Shown here piece by piece: positions 1-7,656 of a DNA stretch of 64,000 nt. Source of the stretch: Streptomyces vietnamensis (GTDB lineage Bacteria > Actinomycetota > Actinomycetes > Streptomycetales > Streptomycetaceae); the NCBI RefSeq assembly GCF_000830005.1, contig NZ_CP010407.1, forward strand, positions 2,833,001 to 2,897,000, written 5' to 3'. The position numbers were made by a program, and so were the translations under genes. How positions within the stretch are numbered: the first letter of the stretch is position 1; every line of letters starts with the position of its first letter. Below the pieces are notes generated by a model. The model was not told where the DNA came from. It was given only the letters and a program-made list of their open reading frames with translations, and did no database searches.

Positions 1-1484
1 TGCTCGCCGGTGGGCTCGTAGTCGAGGGAGGCGTAACCGCGGGTCTTGGACTTCAGCTGGTCGAAGAAGTCGAAGACGATCTCGGCGAGGGGCAGGGTGT
101 AGCGGATCTCGACCCGGTCCTCGGAGAGGTAGTCCATGCCGATCAGGGTGCCGCGACGGGTCTGGCAGAGCTCCATGATCGCGCCGATGAACTCGCTCGG
201 GGCGAGGATCGTGGCGCGCACGACGGGCTCGAACACGTCGCTGATCTTGCCCTCGGGGAACTCGCTCGGGTTGGTGACGGTGTGCTCGCTGCCGTCCTCC
301 ATCACGACGCGGTACACGACGTTCGGCGCGGTGGCGATCAGGTCGAGCCCGAACTCGCGCTCCAGACGCTCACGGATCACGTCGAGGTGGAGGAGGCCGA
401 GGAAGCCGACGCGGAAGCCGAAGCCGAGCGCGGCGGAGGTCTCCGGCTCGTAGACCAGCGCGGCGTCGTTGAGCTGCAGCTTGTCGAGGGCCTCGCGGAG
501 GTCCGGGTACTCCGAGCCGTCCAGGGGGTAGAGGCCCGAGAAGACCATCGGCTTCGGGTCCTTGTAGCCGCCGAGCGGCTCGGTGGCGCCCTGGTTCTGG
601 GAGGTGATCGTGTCACCGACCTTGGACTGCCGGACGTCCTTCACACCGGTGATGATGTAGCCGACCTCGCCGACGCCGAGGCCGTCGGAGGAGGTCATCT
701 CGGGCGAGGAGACACCGATCTCGAGGAGCTCGTGAGTGGCTCCGGTCGACATCATCCGGATGCGCTCACGCTTGTTGAGCTGCCCGTCGACCACTCGTAC
801 GTACGTCACGACACCGCGGTACGAGTCGTACACGGAGTCGAAGATCATCGCGCGGGCGGGGGCGTCGGCGACGCCGACGGGCGCCGGAACGTCCTGGACG
901 ACGCGGTCGAGCAGCGCCTCGACGCCCATGCCGGTCTTCGCGGAGACCTTGAGGACGTCCTCCGGCTGGCAGCCGATGAGGTTCGCCAGCTCCTCGGAGA
1001 ACTTCTCCGGCTGGGCGGCCGGCAGGTCGATCTTGTTGAGGACCGGAACGATCGTGAGGTCGTTCTCCATCGCGAGGTACAGGTTCGCGAGGGTCTGCGC
1101 CTCGATGCCCTGCGCGGCGTCGACGAGCAGGATCGTGCCCTCACAGGCGGCGAGCGACCGGGACACCTCGTAGGTGAAGTCGACGTGCCCGGGAGTGTCG
1201 ATCATGTTCAGGATGTGCGTATTGCCCTGAGCCGGCCCCTCGGTCGGCGCCCACGGCAGCCGGACCGCCTGGGACTTGATCGTGATGCCGCGCTCCCGCT
1301 CGATGTCCATCCGGTCGAGGTACTGGGCACGCATCTGCCGCTGGTCGACCACACCGGTCAGCTGGAGCATCCGGTCGGCAAGCGTGGACTTGCCGTGGTC
1401 GATGTGCGCGATGATGCAGAAGTTGCGGATCAGAGCCGGGTCGGTACGGCTCGGCTCGGGCACGTTGGTAGGAGTCGCGGGCAC
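1..1484 (-). CDS. lepA: Elongation factor 4 (LepA), partial
   Basis: Translational GTPase that binds the ribosome and acts as a back-translocase or biogenesis factor. The reading frame runs off the left edge of the window; about 494 of the usual ~620 residues are present and the C-terminal domain is missing. The G1 motif AHIDHGKS is at residues 26-33, followed by DTPGHVDF and NKID, and the later beta-barrel and EF-G-like domains are recognisable. The GTG at 1484 is preferred because it gives the Streptomyces-type N terminus [12 protein letters not shown]; a second GTG lies seven codons in. No strong Shine-Dalgarno is visible. It is divergent from rpsT. Confidence 0.96.
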   Translation of the reverse strand, partial: MPATPTNVPEPSRTDPALIRNFCIIAHIDHGKSTLADRMLQLTGVVDQRQMRAQYLDRMDIERERGITIKSQAVRLPWAPTEGPAQGNTHILNMIDTPGHVDFTYEVSRSLAACEGTILLVDAAQGIEAQTLANLYLAMENDLTIVPVLNKIDLPAAQPEKFSEELANLIGCQPEDVLKVSAKTGMGVEALLDRVVQDVPAPVGVADAPARAMIFDSVYDSYRGVVTYVRVVDGQLNKRERIRMMSTGATHELLEIGVSSPEMTSSDGLGVGEVGYIITGVKDVRQSKVGDTITSQNQGATEPLGGYKDPKPMVFSGLYPLDGSEYPDLREALDKLQLNDAALVYEPETSAALGFGFRVGFLGLLHLDVIRERLEREFGLDLIATAPNVVYRVVMEDGSEHTVTNPSEFPEGKISDVFEPVVRATILAPSEFIGAIMELCQTRRGTLIGMDYLSEDRVEIRYTLPLAEIVFDFFDQLKSKTRGYASLDYEPTGE

Positions 1485-1561
1485 GCAGGGATCTCGTCTC
1501 GGGCGATGTTCAGAACGGATACGTAGACACCATGGTCCCATGCCCGCCGCCCGGCGCCCGG

Positions 1562-1590
1562 TTTGGGCGGCCCTGAGAGTGGCTGATACT
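1562..1590 (+). promoter_or_regulatory. Candidate rpsT promoter
   Basis: TTTGGG at 1562-1567 and GATACT at 1585-1590 are separated by 17 bp, a plausible HrdB-type -35/-10 pair. It lies about 80 bp upstream of rpsT in the divergent lepA-rpsT gap. Assigned by pattern only. Confidence 0.45.
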
Positions 1591-1669
1591 GTGGACAGCT
1601 GTGTCTCGCATGCCCTCTCAGCTGCGGGGCGCATCCAGAAGGAACATCGAACCTGTAAAGGCTCTTTTC

Positions 1670-1936
1670 GTGGCGAACATCAAGTCCCAGATCAAGCGGA
1701 ACAAGACGAACGAGAAGGCGCGCCTGCGCAACAAGGCCGTCAAGTCCTCGCTCAAGACCGCGATCCGCAAGGCCCGTGAGGCTGTCGCCGCCGGCGACCT
1801 CGAGAAGGCCACCGTTGCCGCTCGTGCCGCCTCGCGTCAGCTCGACAAGGCTGTCTCGAAGGGTGTCATCCACAAGAACGCCGCCGCCAACAAGAAGTCG
1901 GCGCTGGCCATCAAGGTTGCCTCCCTCCAGGGCTGA
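1670..1936 (+). CDS. rpsT: 30S ribosomal protein S20
   Basis: Small basic protein of 88 residues ([20 protein letters not shown]...) that binds 16S rRNA in the body of the 30S subunit. The length and the K/R/A-rich helical composition match the S20 family throughout. The GTG at 1670 gives the canonical MANIKSQ start; upstream in-frame ATGs would add a non-homologous extension. The Shine-Dalgarno is weak (AAAGG about 8 nt upstream). It is monocistronic, divergent from lepA, and followed by a strong hairpin. Confidence 0.97.
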   Translation: MANIKSQIKRNKTNEKARLRNKAVKSSLKTAIRKAREAVAAGDLEKATVAARAASRQLDKAVSKGVIHKNAAANKKSALAIKVASLQG

Positions 1937-2055
1937 GCTCTGATGTGATCGGCCGTACGGGAACCAGCGGGCCCTCTACCCCGCTCCCGCCCGGCCACCC
2001 GGACTCGCGCGCGGACGCGTTCGCCACGCGGGCGCGAGCCCACCAGCTGTAACGC

Positions 2056-2100
2056 CGAAGGCCCCGTGACCTCCTTCCCCAGGAGGCCACGGGGCCTTCG
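2056..2100. terminator. Bidirectional hairpin terminator after rpsT
   Basis: CGAAGGCCCCGTG at 2056-2068 pairs perfectly with CACGGGGCCTTCG at 2088-2100. A further CCTCC/GGAGG pairing sits inside. There is no U-tract, as is usual for Streptomyces. It can serve rpsT and the convergent holA. Confidence 0.8.
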
Positions 2101-2270
2101 CCGTACCCGGGACCGAACGGGGAGGGCGGGGCGAACCAACCGCTGCGCCGCCGGCCCCGGGACGGACCTGCCGCCTCCGGAACGGACGGCGCGAGGCGGC
2201 CTCCGACGGCAAGCGGCTCGGCCCGGGCAGGCCGAGCCGCGGGCCCGGAGCAGGCGGCGCGAAGCTGCCG

Positions 2271-2312
2271 CCCGGTTACGGGGGTCCGGGGGGCGGAGCC
2301 CCCGGGAAAAAC
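2271..2312. repeat. Streptomyces-type GC-rich intergenic hairpin
   Basis: Within the gene-free stretch 2101-2522, CCGGGGGGC and GCCCCCGG form a stem around 2287-2303, preceded by GTTACGGGGGTCC and followed by GAAAAACAC. This layout resembles a hairpin-like intergenic motif I know from many Streptomyces genomes, often near gene ends. The remainder of 2101-2522 is C-rich with no credible coding frame. Confidence 0.45.
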
Positions 2313-2522
2313 ACACCTCAACCCCCACCAGCCCCCGGCAGGGTTTCGGGAAGGGGCGGGGAGGGGGCCCTCCCGGACGGCACCCACGCGACCCGCACCG
2401 ACCACGAACCGCCCCGCACGACACCGCCCGGCCCCGCCCCACACCCCCAAGGACCACCCGCGCGCCGCACGGCAACCCGCACGGCCCGCCGACCGCCCAG
2501 GCACGCCGGCCGGGCCCGCCTG

Positions 2523-3512
2523 CTAGGCCCGCCGCATCCGCGCCGCTCGCGCCACCGCGACCACCGCCTTCTCCAGGGCGTACTCCGGGTCGTCGCCCCC
2601 GCCCTTCACCCCCGCGTCCGCCTCCGCGATCGCCCGCAGGGCCAGCGACACCCCGTCCGGGGTCCAGCCCCGCATCTGCTGCCGCACGCGGTCGATCTTC
2701 CAGGGCGGCATGCCCAGCTCCCGCGCCAGGTCGGCGGGCCGCCCGCCCCGCGCCGAGGAGAGCTTGCCGATCGCCCGTACGCCCTGGGCCAGCGCGCTGG
2801 TGATGAGCACGGGCGCGACCCCGGTCGAGAGCGACCAGCGCAGGGCCTCCAGGGCCTCGGCCGCCCGCCCCTCGACGGCGCGGTCCGCGACGTTGAAGGA
2901 GGAGGCCTCGGCACGGCCCGTGTAGTACCGCCCGACGACGGCCTCGTCGATCGTCCCGTCGACGTCGGACGTGAGCTGCGAGACCGCGGACGCGAGCTCC
3001 CGCAGATCGCTGCCGATCGAGTCGACGAGCGCCTGGCAGGCCTCGGGCGTGGCCGACCGCCCGAGCGCCCGGAACTCCTGCCGCACGAACGTCAGCCGCT
3101 CCGCCGGCTTCGTCGTCTTCGGGCAGGCGACCTCCCGGGCCCCGGCCTTGCGCGCCGCGTCGAGCAGCCCCTTGCCCTTGGCGCCGCCGGCGTGGAGGAG
3201 GACGAGCGAGATGTCCTCGATCGGGTCGTCCAGGTACGCCTTGACGTCCTTGATCGTGTCGGCGGAGAGGTCCTGCGCGTTCCGCACGATCAGCACCTTG
3301 CGCTCGGCGAAGAGCGAGGGGCTGGTGAGCTCCGCGAGCGCCCCGGGCTGGAGCTGGTCGGGGGCGAGGTCGCGGACGTCCGTGTCGGCGTCGGCGGCCC
3401 GCGCGGCCGCCACCACCTCCTGGACGGCGCGGTCGAGGAGCAGGTCCTCCTGCCCCACGGCGAGCGTCACGGGGCCGAGGAGGTCGTCGGGGGAAGTCTT
3501 TCTGGTGGCCAT
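2523..3512 (-). CDS. holA: DNA polymerase III, delta subunit
   Basis: Clamp-loader subunit that opens the beta clamp during replication. The 329-residue product begins MATRKTSPDDLLGPVTLAVGQE and has the HolA arrangement: an AAA+-like N-terminal region without a Walker A lysine, a middle part with the ERLTFVRQEFRALG segment, and a C-terminal helical collar. The ATG at 3512 is preferred over an upstream in-frame start that would add six residues. It sits in the lepA-rpsT-holA context usual for actinomycetes and converges on the rpsT terminator. Confidence 0.93.
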   Translation of the reverse strand: MATRKTSPDDLLGPVTLAVGQEDLLLDRAVQEVVAAARAADADTDVRDLAPDQLQPGALAELTSPSLFAERKVLIVRNAQDLSADTIKDVKAYLDDPIEDISLVLLHAGGAKGKGLLDAARKAGAREVACPKTTKPAERLTFVRQEFRALGRSATPEACQALVDSIGSDLRELASAVSQLTSDVDGTIDEAVVGRYYTGRAEASSFNVADRAVEGRAAEALEALRWSLSTGVAPVLITSALAQGVRAIGKLSSARGGRPADLARELGMPPWKIDRVRQQMRGWTPDGVSLALRAIAEADAGVKGGGDDPEYALEKAVVAVARAARMRRA

Positions 3513-3574
3513 CGCGGTCCAGCATCCCACGGGCCACTGACACCGCCGCCCGGGACGGGGACGAGAATGGCGGG

Positions 3575-3817
3575 GTGAGTGAACGACACGTACTGGTACT
3601 CCCCGACCGCGACGCCGCCGAGGAGGTCGCCGGGGAGCTCCCCGACCTTTTCGGCCTGGCCGAGGAACCGCAGCTCGTACGGGACGCCCTGGCCGGCGAG
3701 GACGACGCCGAGGACGCGCAGTGGCTGGTGGTCGTCGAGGACCCGGACGCCCGCCTCGACCCGGCGGCGCTCGACGCGCTGGCCGCCGAGTACGAGGGCT
3801 GGCTGGAGGCCCCGTAG
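3575..3817 (+). CDS. Small acidic conserved hypothetical protein
   Basis: An 80-residue acidic protein (MSERHVLVLPDRDAAEEVAGEL...) rich in D, E and A with no signal peptide, membrane segment or cysteine. It starts with GTG at 3575. The pattern of beta strand, then helix with AEEVAGEL, then VVVEDPDA suggests a compact alpha/beta fold. It is divergent from holA and converges on the YceI-family gene 25 bp away. Function unknown. Codon bias (G/C at third positions) supports real coding. Confidence 0.75.
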   Translation: MSERHVLVLPDRDAAEEVAGELPDLFGLAEEPQLVRDALAGEDDAEDAQWLVVVEDPDARLDPAALDALAAEYEGWLEAP

Positions 3818-3842
3818 GGCCCCGGGCGCGCCCGTCAGCCCG

Positions 3843-4727
3843 TCAGCCCTTCTTCGGAACGATCTGGACGTCGAGGTCGATGCTGATGCTGGACCCGACG
3901 GCCGCGATGCCCCGCGCGAGCAGCGTCTGCCAGGTGAGGGTGAAGTCCTCGCGGTGCAGCTCGGTGGTGGCCCGGCAGGCGCCCCGGGTCTCACCCTCCA
4001 GGCCGTTCCCGAGGCCCAGGTACTGGGTGTCCAGGGTCACCGTGCGGCTCACGCCGTGGAGGGTGAGGGCTCCGGTGACGGCCCAGCGGGTGCCGCCCCG
4101 GTGGACGAAGCGCTCGCTGAAGAACTCCAGCGTCGGGTAGGCGCCGACGTCGAGGAAGTCGCCGGAGCGCAGGTGGTCGTCGCGCATCTGCACCCCGGTG
4201 TCGATGGAGGCCGCGTCGATGACGACGTGCATCGCGGACCGCTCCATGCGCTCGGCGATCCGCACGGCTCCCGCGAAGCTGTTGAACCGGCCGTGGATCC
4301 GGGCGAGGCCGATGTGGCGCGCCGTGAAGCCGATCTGCGAGTGCAGGGGGTCGATCTCCCAGTCGCCCGGCTCGGGGAGCTGGGGCTGGGGCGCGACCTG
4401 GAGCAGGACGTCGCCGAGGCCGTGGTGTTCGCCCTCGGCGACGACGGCGCTGCCGTGGTACGGCGTGTAGCCCTCGGAGGTGACGGCGACCCGGTACTCC
4501 CCTGCCGGCACGGTCGCGAGGACCGTGCCGTACGGGTCGGTCTCGCCGCCCAGGACCTTGCGGCCCGCCGCGTCGCTGACGACGAACTCGGCCTGCCGGA
4601 CGGGTTCGTGCACGGGGTCGAGCACCCGGCAGCTGAGCACGCCCGCCGAGGAAGGGACGGCGAGGCCGGCGAGCGGGCCGCCGCGCGAGGCTCCCGCCAC
4701 GCGCTTCCCGAAAAGACGATCGAACAT
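3843..4727 (-). CDS. YceI-family protein with N-terminal regulatory-like beta domain
   Basis: The C-terminal half (about residues 125-292, from GDWEIDPLHSQIGFTARH to the end) is a YceI domain, a lipocalin-like barrel that binds isoprenoid-type lipids in characterised members. Residues ~25-115 (VLSCRVLDPVHEPVRQAEFV ... GEYRVAVTSEGY) look like a carboxypeptidase-regulatory-like beta-sandwich. Most YceI proteins are about 180-200 residues with a signal peptide. This one is 294 residues, lacks an obvious signal and carries the extra domain, so it is probably cytoplasmic. The ATG start is at 4727. Confidence 0.85.
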   Translation of the reverse strand: MFDRLFGKRVAGASRGGPLAGLAVPSSAGVLSCRVLDPVHEPVRQAEFVVSDAAGRKVLGGETDPYGTVLATVPAGEYRVAVTSEGYTPYHGSAVVAEGEHHGLGDVLLQVAPQPQLPEPGDWEIDPLHSQIGFTARHIGLARIHGRFNSFAGAVRIAERMERSAMHVVIDAASIDTGVQMRDDHLRSGDFLDVGAYPTLEFFSERFVHRGGTRWAVTGALTLHGVSRTVTLDTQYLGLGNGLEGETRGACRATTELHREDFTLTWQTLLARGIAAVGSSISIDLDVQIVPKKG

Positions 4728-4825
4728 TCTTCACGCACCCCCGTGCGACTCGTTCACCATGCAACGAAGTCGCATTCGATCACCGTTGAGGCGTTCGAGG
4801 CAAACGGGACGAGTGACGGCAAGTG

Positions 4826-5635
4826 TTACCGAGGGTCCGAATTGGGGATTCCGCTTCTTACGGCCGGCAGCACGTCGAACTCGATGCCGAACAGCTCCCG
4901 GTACGCGTCCCTCACCGCCTCCTCCCCTTCGAGAACCCGCTCCTCGCGCTCGCCACCCGTACGAACGATCAGCTTCGGGGCGCTGAGCGTGATCCGCCCC
5001 TCCTCGGTGAGCCGGGAGCAGATGAGGGACCGCGGGAAGTGCGAGTCGGGCGAGGTCTGGTGGTACCAGGCGCCCACCGTGAAGTCGGCGAGCTCCCGCG
5101 GCCGCGTCTCCAGCCGGTACTTCGGCTTCCCGTCCCGCAGCACGTCCAGGTCGCCTTCCTCGGTCTCGACGATCCGGAAGACCCCGCCCGGGTCCTGCTG
5201 GTCGTCGCGGGCGTCGAAGGCCAGCGGGTAGTGGCTGTGGTCGCCGAACCCGACGTCGGCCAGCCACCGCTCCCCCTCGGCCGTCTCCACGAGCAGTGCC
5301 ATGTGGTCGTACGGGATGCCCGGCTTCCCGTCCGGTCCGATCACCCGCGCCTGGAGCAGCGCGACCTCGTACCCGAGCCCCCGCAGCAGGACGGCGAACG
5401 CCGTGTTGATCTCGTAGCAGAACCCGCCCCTGCGGGCGGTGACCACCTTGTCGAGGAGCGCCTTCTCCTCCAGGACGACGGGCTCGTCGAGGTGGAGGGA
5501 GAGGTTCTCGAAGGGCACGGTCCGCAGGTGGAGCAGATGCAGCTCGCGCAGCGCGGCGGCGTCGGCCCGCCCCGGCCGCTGCGCACCGATGCGGCGCAGG
5601 TAGGCGTCGATGGCGGCAGGTTCGTGTGTGGTCAT
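4826..5635 (-). CDS. nat: Arylamine N-acetyltransferase
   Basis: Acetyl-CoA-dependent transferase acting on arylamines or hydrazines through a cysteine protease-like triad. The triad is intact: C73 in RRGGFCYE, H111 in YDHMALLV and D127 in WLADVGFGD. At 269 residues it has normal NAT length, and the N-terminal VPFENLSLHL motif is typical. NAT homologues also occur as amide synthases in ansamycin clusters, but no polyketide genes are nearby, so a stand-alone enzyme is more likely. It stops with TAA at 4826 and lies about 30 bp upstream of the MFS gene's stop. Confidence 0.92.
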   Translation of the reverse strand: MTTHEPAAIDAYLRRIGAQRPGRADAAALRELHLLHLRTVPFENLSLHLDEPVVLEEKALLDKVVTARRGGFCYEINTAFAVLLRGLGYEVALLQARVIGPDGKPGIPYDHMALLVETAEGERWLADVGFGDHSHYPLAFDARDDQQDPGGVFRIVETEEGDLDVLRDGKPKYRLETRPRELADFTVGAWYHQTSPDSHFPRSLICSRLTEEGRITLSAPKLIVRTGGEREERVLEGEEAVRDAYRELFGIEFDVLPAVRSGIPNSDPR

Positions 5636-5668
5636 ACCGGCAGTCTGCCTTCTCGATGATCCGCTCCT

Positions 5669-6931
5669 CTACGCGATTACCACCGACTCCCCTTCCCGCG
5701 TGGGCAGTTCCCGCGTCTTCGGCACCGGCGAGGGCAGCAGCCAGAGCACGGCGAGCACGGCTCCGGCGGTGGCTATCCAGAGCGTGGGGCGCAGTCCGAT
5801 CGCGGTGCCGAGCAGACCGCCGGCGAGCGCGCCGAGCGGGCGGAAGCCGTGGTTGAGCGTCCGGTACGCGCCCATGACCCTGGCCCGTACGGCATCGGGT
5901 ATCAGCGCCATCTGAAGGGACCCTCCGGCGATGTCGGCGAACATCACCCCGACGCAGGAGAGGAACTCCGCGAGGAAGAGCACGCCGATCACCAGCGGAA
6001 GCGGTCCGCCGGCCAGGGGCACCAGGAGCAGCGGCAGGGTGAATCCGAGGAAGCCGGCGACGAGCGAGCCGCCGATGCCGATCCGCCGGACGACCGCCCC
6101 GCTCCACACCGCCCCGAGGAGACCGCCCACGGCTCCGGCCGCGAGCACGAGGCCGAGCAGGCCCGCGCCGATGCCGAGTTCGGTGGTCGCGTAGAGCACG
6201 AAGAGGGTGGAGAACATGAAGTTGAAGAACTGGACCGTGGCGGAGGCGGCGAAGAGCGCGCGCATCGAACGCTCCCGGACCACCCAGCGCAGCCCTTCGG
6301 TGAAGTGCCCCTTGGCCACGGGCGCCGGCGCGGGTTCGACCGGCTTGATCCGGGCCAGGTACCCGGCCGACACCACGTACGTGACGGCGTCCGCGACCAG
6401 GGCGAAAGGTGCGGTGAGGAACTGCACGAGCAGGCCCCCGATGCCGGGTCCCGCGAGCCAGGCCATCGAACGGCTGCCGTTGACCAGCGAGTTCGCCTGG
6501 ACGTAGTGCTCGGCGGGGACGAGTGCGACGAGCACCGTGGCGTTGCAGACCTCGAAGAGCACGGTGAGCGCGCCGATTCCGAAGGCCACCGCGTACAGCT
6601 GGCCGAGCGTCAGCGCGTCCAGGGCGTAGGCGACGGGGAGGGTCAGGACCAGCGCCGCCCGTCCGAGGTCGGCCGCGATCATGGCGCGTCTGCGACTGGC
6701 CTGGCGGTCGGCCCAGGCGCCGAGCGGCAGGTTCAGCAGGAGGGCGGGCAGCAGTTCGGCGGTCTTGAGCAGGCCCATCGCCGTGGCGTCGGCGCCGAGG
6801 ACCAGGACGGCCGCGAGCGGGATCGCGATGAGCGAGACCTGGTCCCCGGCGAGGGAGACGGTCTGCCCGGTCCAGTAGCGGCGGAAGGTCCGCTCGCGCA
6901 GCAGCGCCGGTACGCGTTCCACGAGGGCCAT
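5669..6931 (-). CDS. MFS transporter (enterobactin-exporter-like)
   Basis: A 420-residue membrane protein with about 11-12 hydrophobic segments. The N terminus MALVERVPALLRERTFRRYW and the MFS motif between TM2 and TM3 (GAWADRQASRRR) place it with the MFS_3/EntS-like efflux proteins. The ATG at 6931 follows GAGGAG, which lies in the last codons of the upstream regulator gene; only 5 bp separate the two genes, so they are cotranscribed and probably translationally coupled. The substrate cannot be read from the sequence. Expression is presumably controlled by the adjacent regulator. Confidence 0.9.
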   Translation of the reverse strand: MALVERVPALLRERTFRRYWTGQTVSLAGDQVSLIAIPLAAVLVLGADATAMGLLKTAELLPALLLNLPLGAWADRQASRRRAMIAADLGRAALVLTLPVAYALDALTLGQLYAVAFGIGALTVLFEVCNATVLVALVPAEHYVQANSLVNGSRSMAWLAGPGIGGLLVQFLTAPFALVADAVTYVVSAGYLARIKPVEPAPAPVAKGHFTEGLRWVVRERSMRALFAASATVQFFNFMFSTLFVLYATTELGIGAGLLGLVLAAGAVGGLLGAVWSGAVVRRIGIGGSLVAGFLGFTLPLLLVPLAGGPLPLVIGVLFLAEFLSCVGVMFADIAGGSLQMALIPDAVRARVMGAYRTLNHGFRPLGALAGGLLGTAIGLRPTLWIATAGAVLAVLWLLPSPVPKTRELPTREGESVVIA

Positions 6932-6936
6932 CTCGA

Positions 6937-7557
6937 TCACTCCTCTTCGCTGTCGGGGATGTCCTGGTCCAGGTAGGCGATCCGCAGGATGCTGACGGGC
7001 CGTGCGCCCTCCGGCCTGAGGGACGGGTCGGACGCGCGGGCCTCGTAGGGCCGGAGCAGCTCGTCGATCCGCTCTCCGATGCCGGCCAGCTCCTCGGGGG
7101 TGAGGTGGAGCAGGGAGTCGCCGAACTGCTCGGCCTCCCGCCACTCCTTCGGCAGCCGGTGCCGGTTCTCCAGGGCCCGGGTGACCCGCTCGAAGTAGCG
7201 CTCGGCGACGGCGGTGCTCAGCGCGTCGGCCGCCTCGGCGACCGTCGCGTCCTCGCTGTACTCCGGCCACTCCGTGTACCGGGCCGTGGCCCGCCAGGGC
7301 TTCTCCCGCCCGCGCCCGCCGGGTGCCTCCTCCACCAGCCCGTACTTGGCGAGTATCCGCAGGTGGTAGGAGCAGCTGGCCACGGATTCGCCGGTCAGCT
7401 CGGCGGCCCGGGTGGCCGTGAAGGGCCCACTGCTGCGCAGCAGCCCCACCAGCGACATCCGCAGCGGATGGGCGTAGGCCCGCAGGGCGCGCGGGTCGGT
7501 GAGTCGGATACTGCGGGGCTGCTCGCCCCCGGCTTGCGGCTCGCTGTTCTCCGTCAT
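6937..7557 (-). CDS. ArsR-type winged-helix transcriptional regulator
   Basis: A 206-residue protein with an ArsR-like winged helix in residues ~20-95 (LTDPRALRAYAHPLRMSLVG ... SYHLRILAKYGLVEE). There is no obvious metal-binding cysteine pair, because the Cys in SVASCSYHL is single. The C-terminal half is helical and charged, and could bind a ligand or mediate dimerisation. It is the first gene of a two-gene unit with the MFS transporter. An AT-rich repeat region abuts its start, which suggests autorepression. Confidence 0.88.
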   Translation of the reverse strand: MTENSEPQAGGEQPRSIRLTDPRALRAYAHPLRMSLVGLLRSSGPFTATRAAELTGESVASCSYHLRILAKYGLVEEAPGGRGREKPWRATARYTEWPEYSEDATVAEAADALSTAVAERYFERVTRALENRHRLPKEWREAEQFGDSLLHLTPEELAGIGERIDELLRPYEARASDPSLRPEGARPVSILRIAYLDQDIPDSEEE

Positions 7558-7558
7558 G

Positions 7559-7607
7559 ATGTAAAGCTATCTTTAGAAAGACTCCTTTACAAGGTTTTCT
7601 TTACAAG
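7559..7607 (-). promoter_or_regulatory. Repeat-rich operator/promoter region of the regulator-MFS unit
   Basis: An AT-rich island in GC-rich DNA immediately upstream of the regulator start. CTTTACAAG occurs at 7585-7593 and again at 7599-7607, a 14-bp offset. GTAAAG at 7561-7566 is the inverted half, and CTTTAGAAAG at 7571-7580 is a degenerate copy. It looks like a multi-site operator for the adjacent winged-helix protein. Confidence 0.6.
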
Positions 7608-7656
7608 CCCTCCCAACGCCTCACCCTCCTCCCGACGGCCTCGCCCTCCCGGCGCC

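Noticed and set aside
282..1526. Long plus-strand frame opposite lepA
   Set aside because: It mirrors the lepA coding frame in high-GC DNA. The protein is low-complexity G/R/V and has no recognisable domain.
4826..5635. NAT as an amide synthase of an ansamycin pathway
   Set aside because: No polyketide synthase or aminohydroxybenzoate genes nearby; a generic arylamine N-acetyltransferase is the simpler reading.
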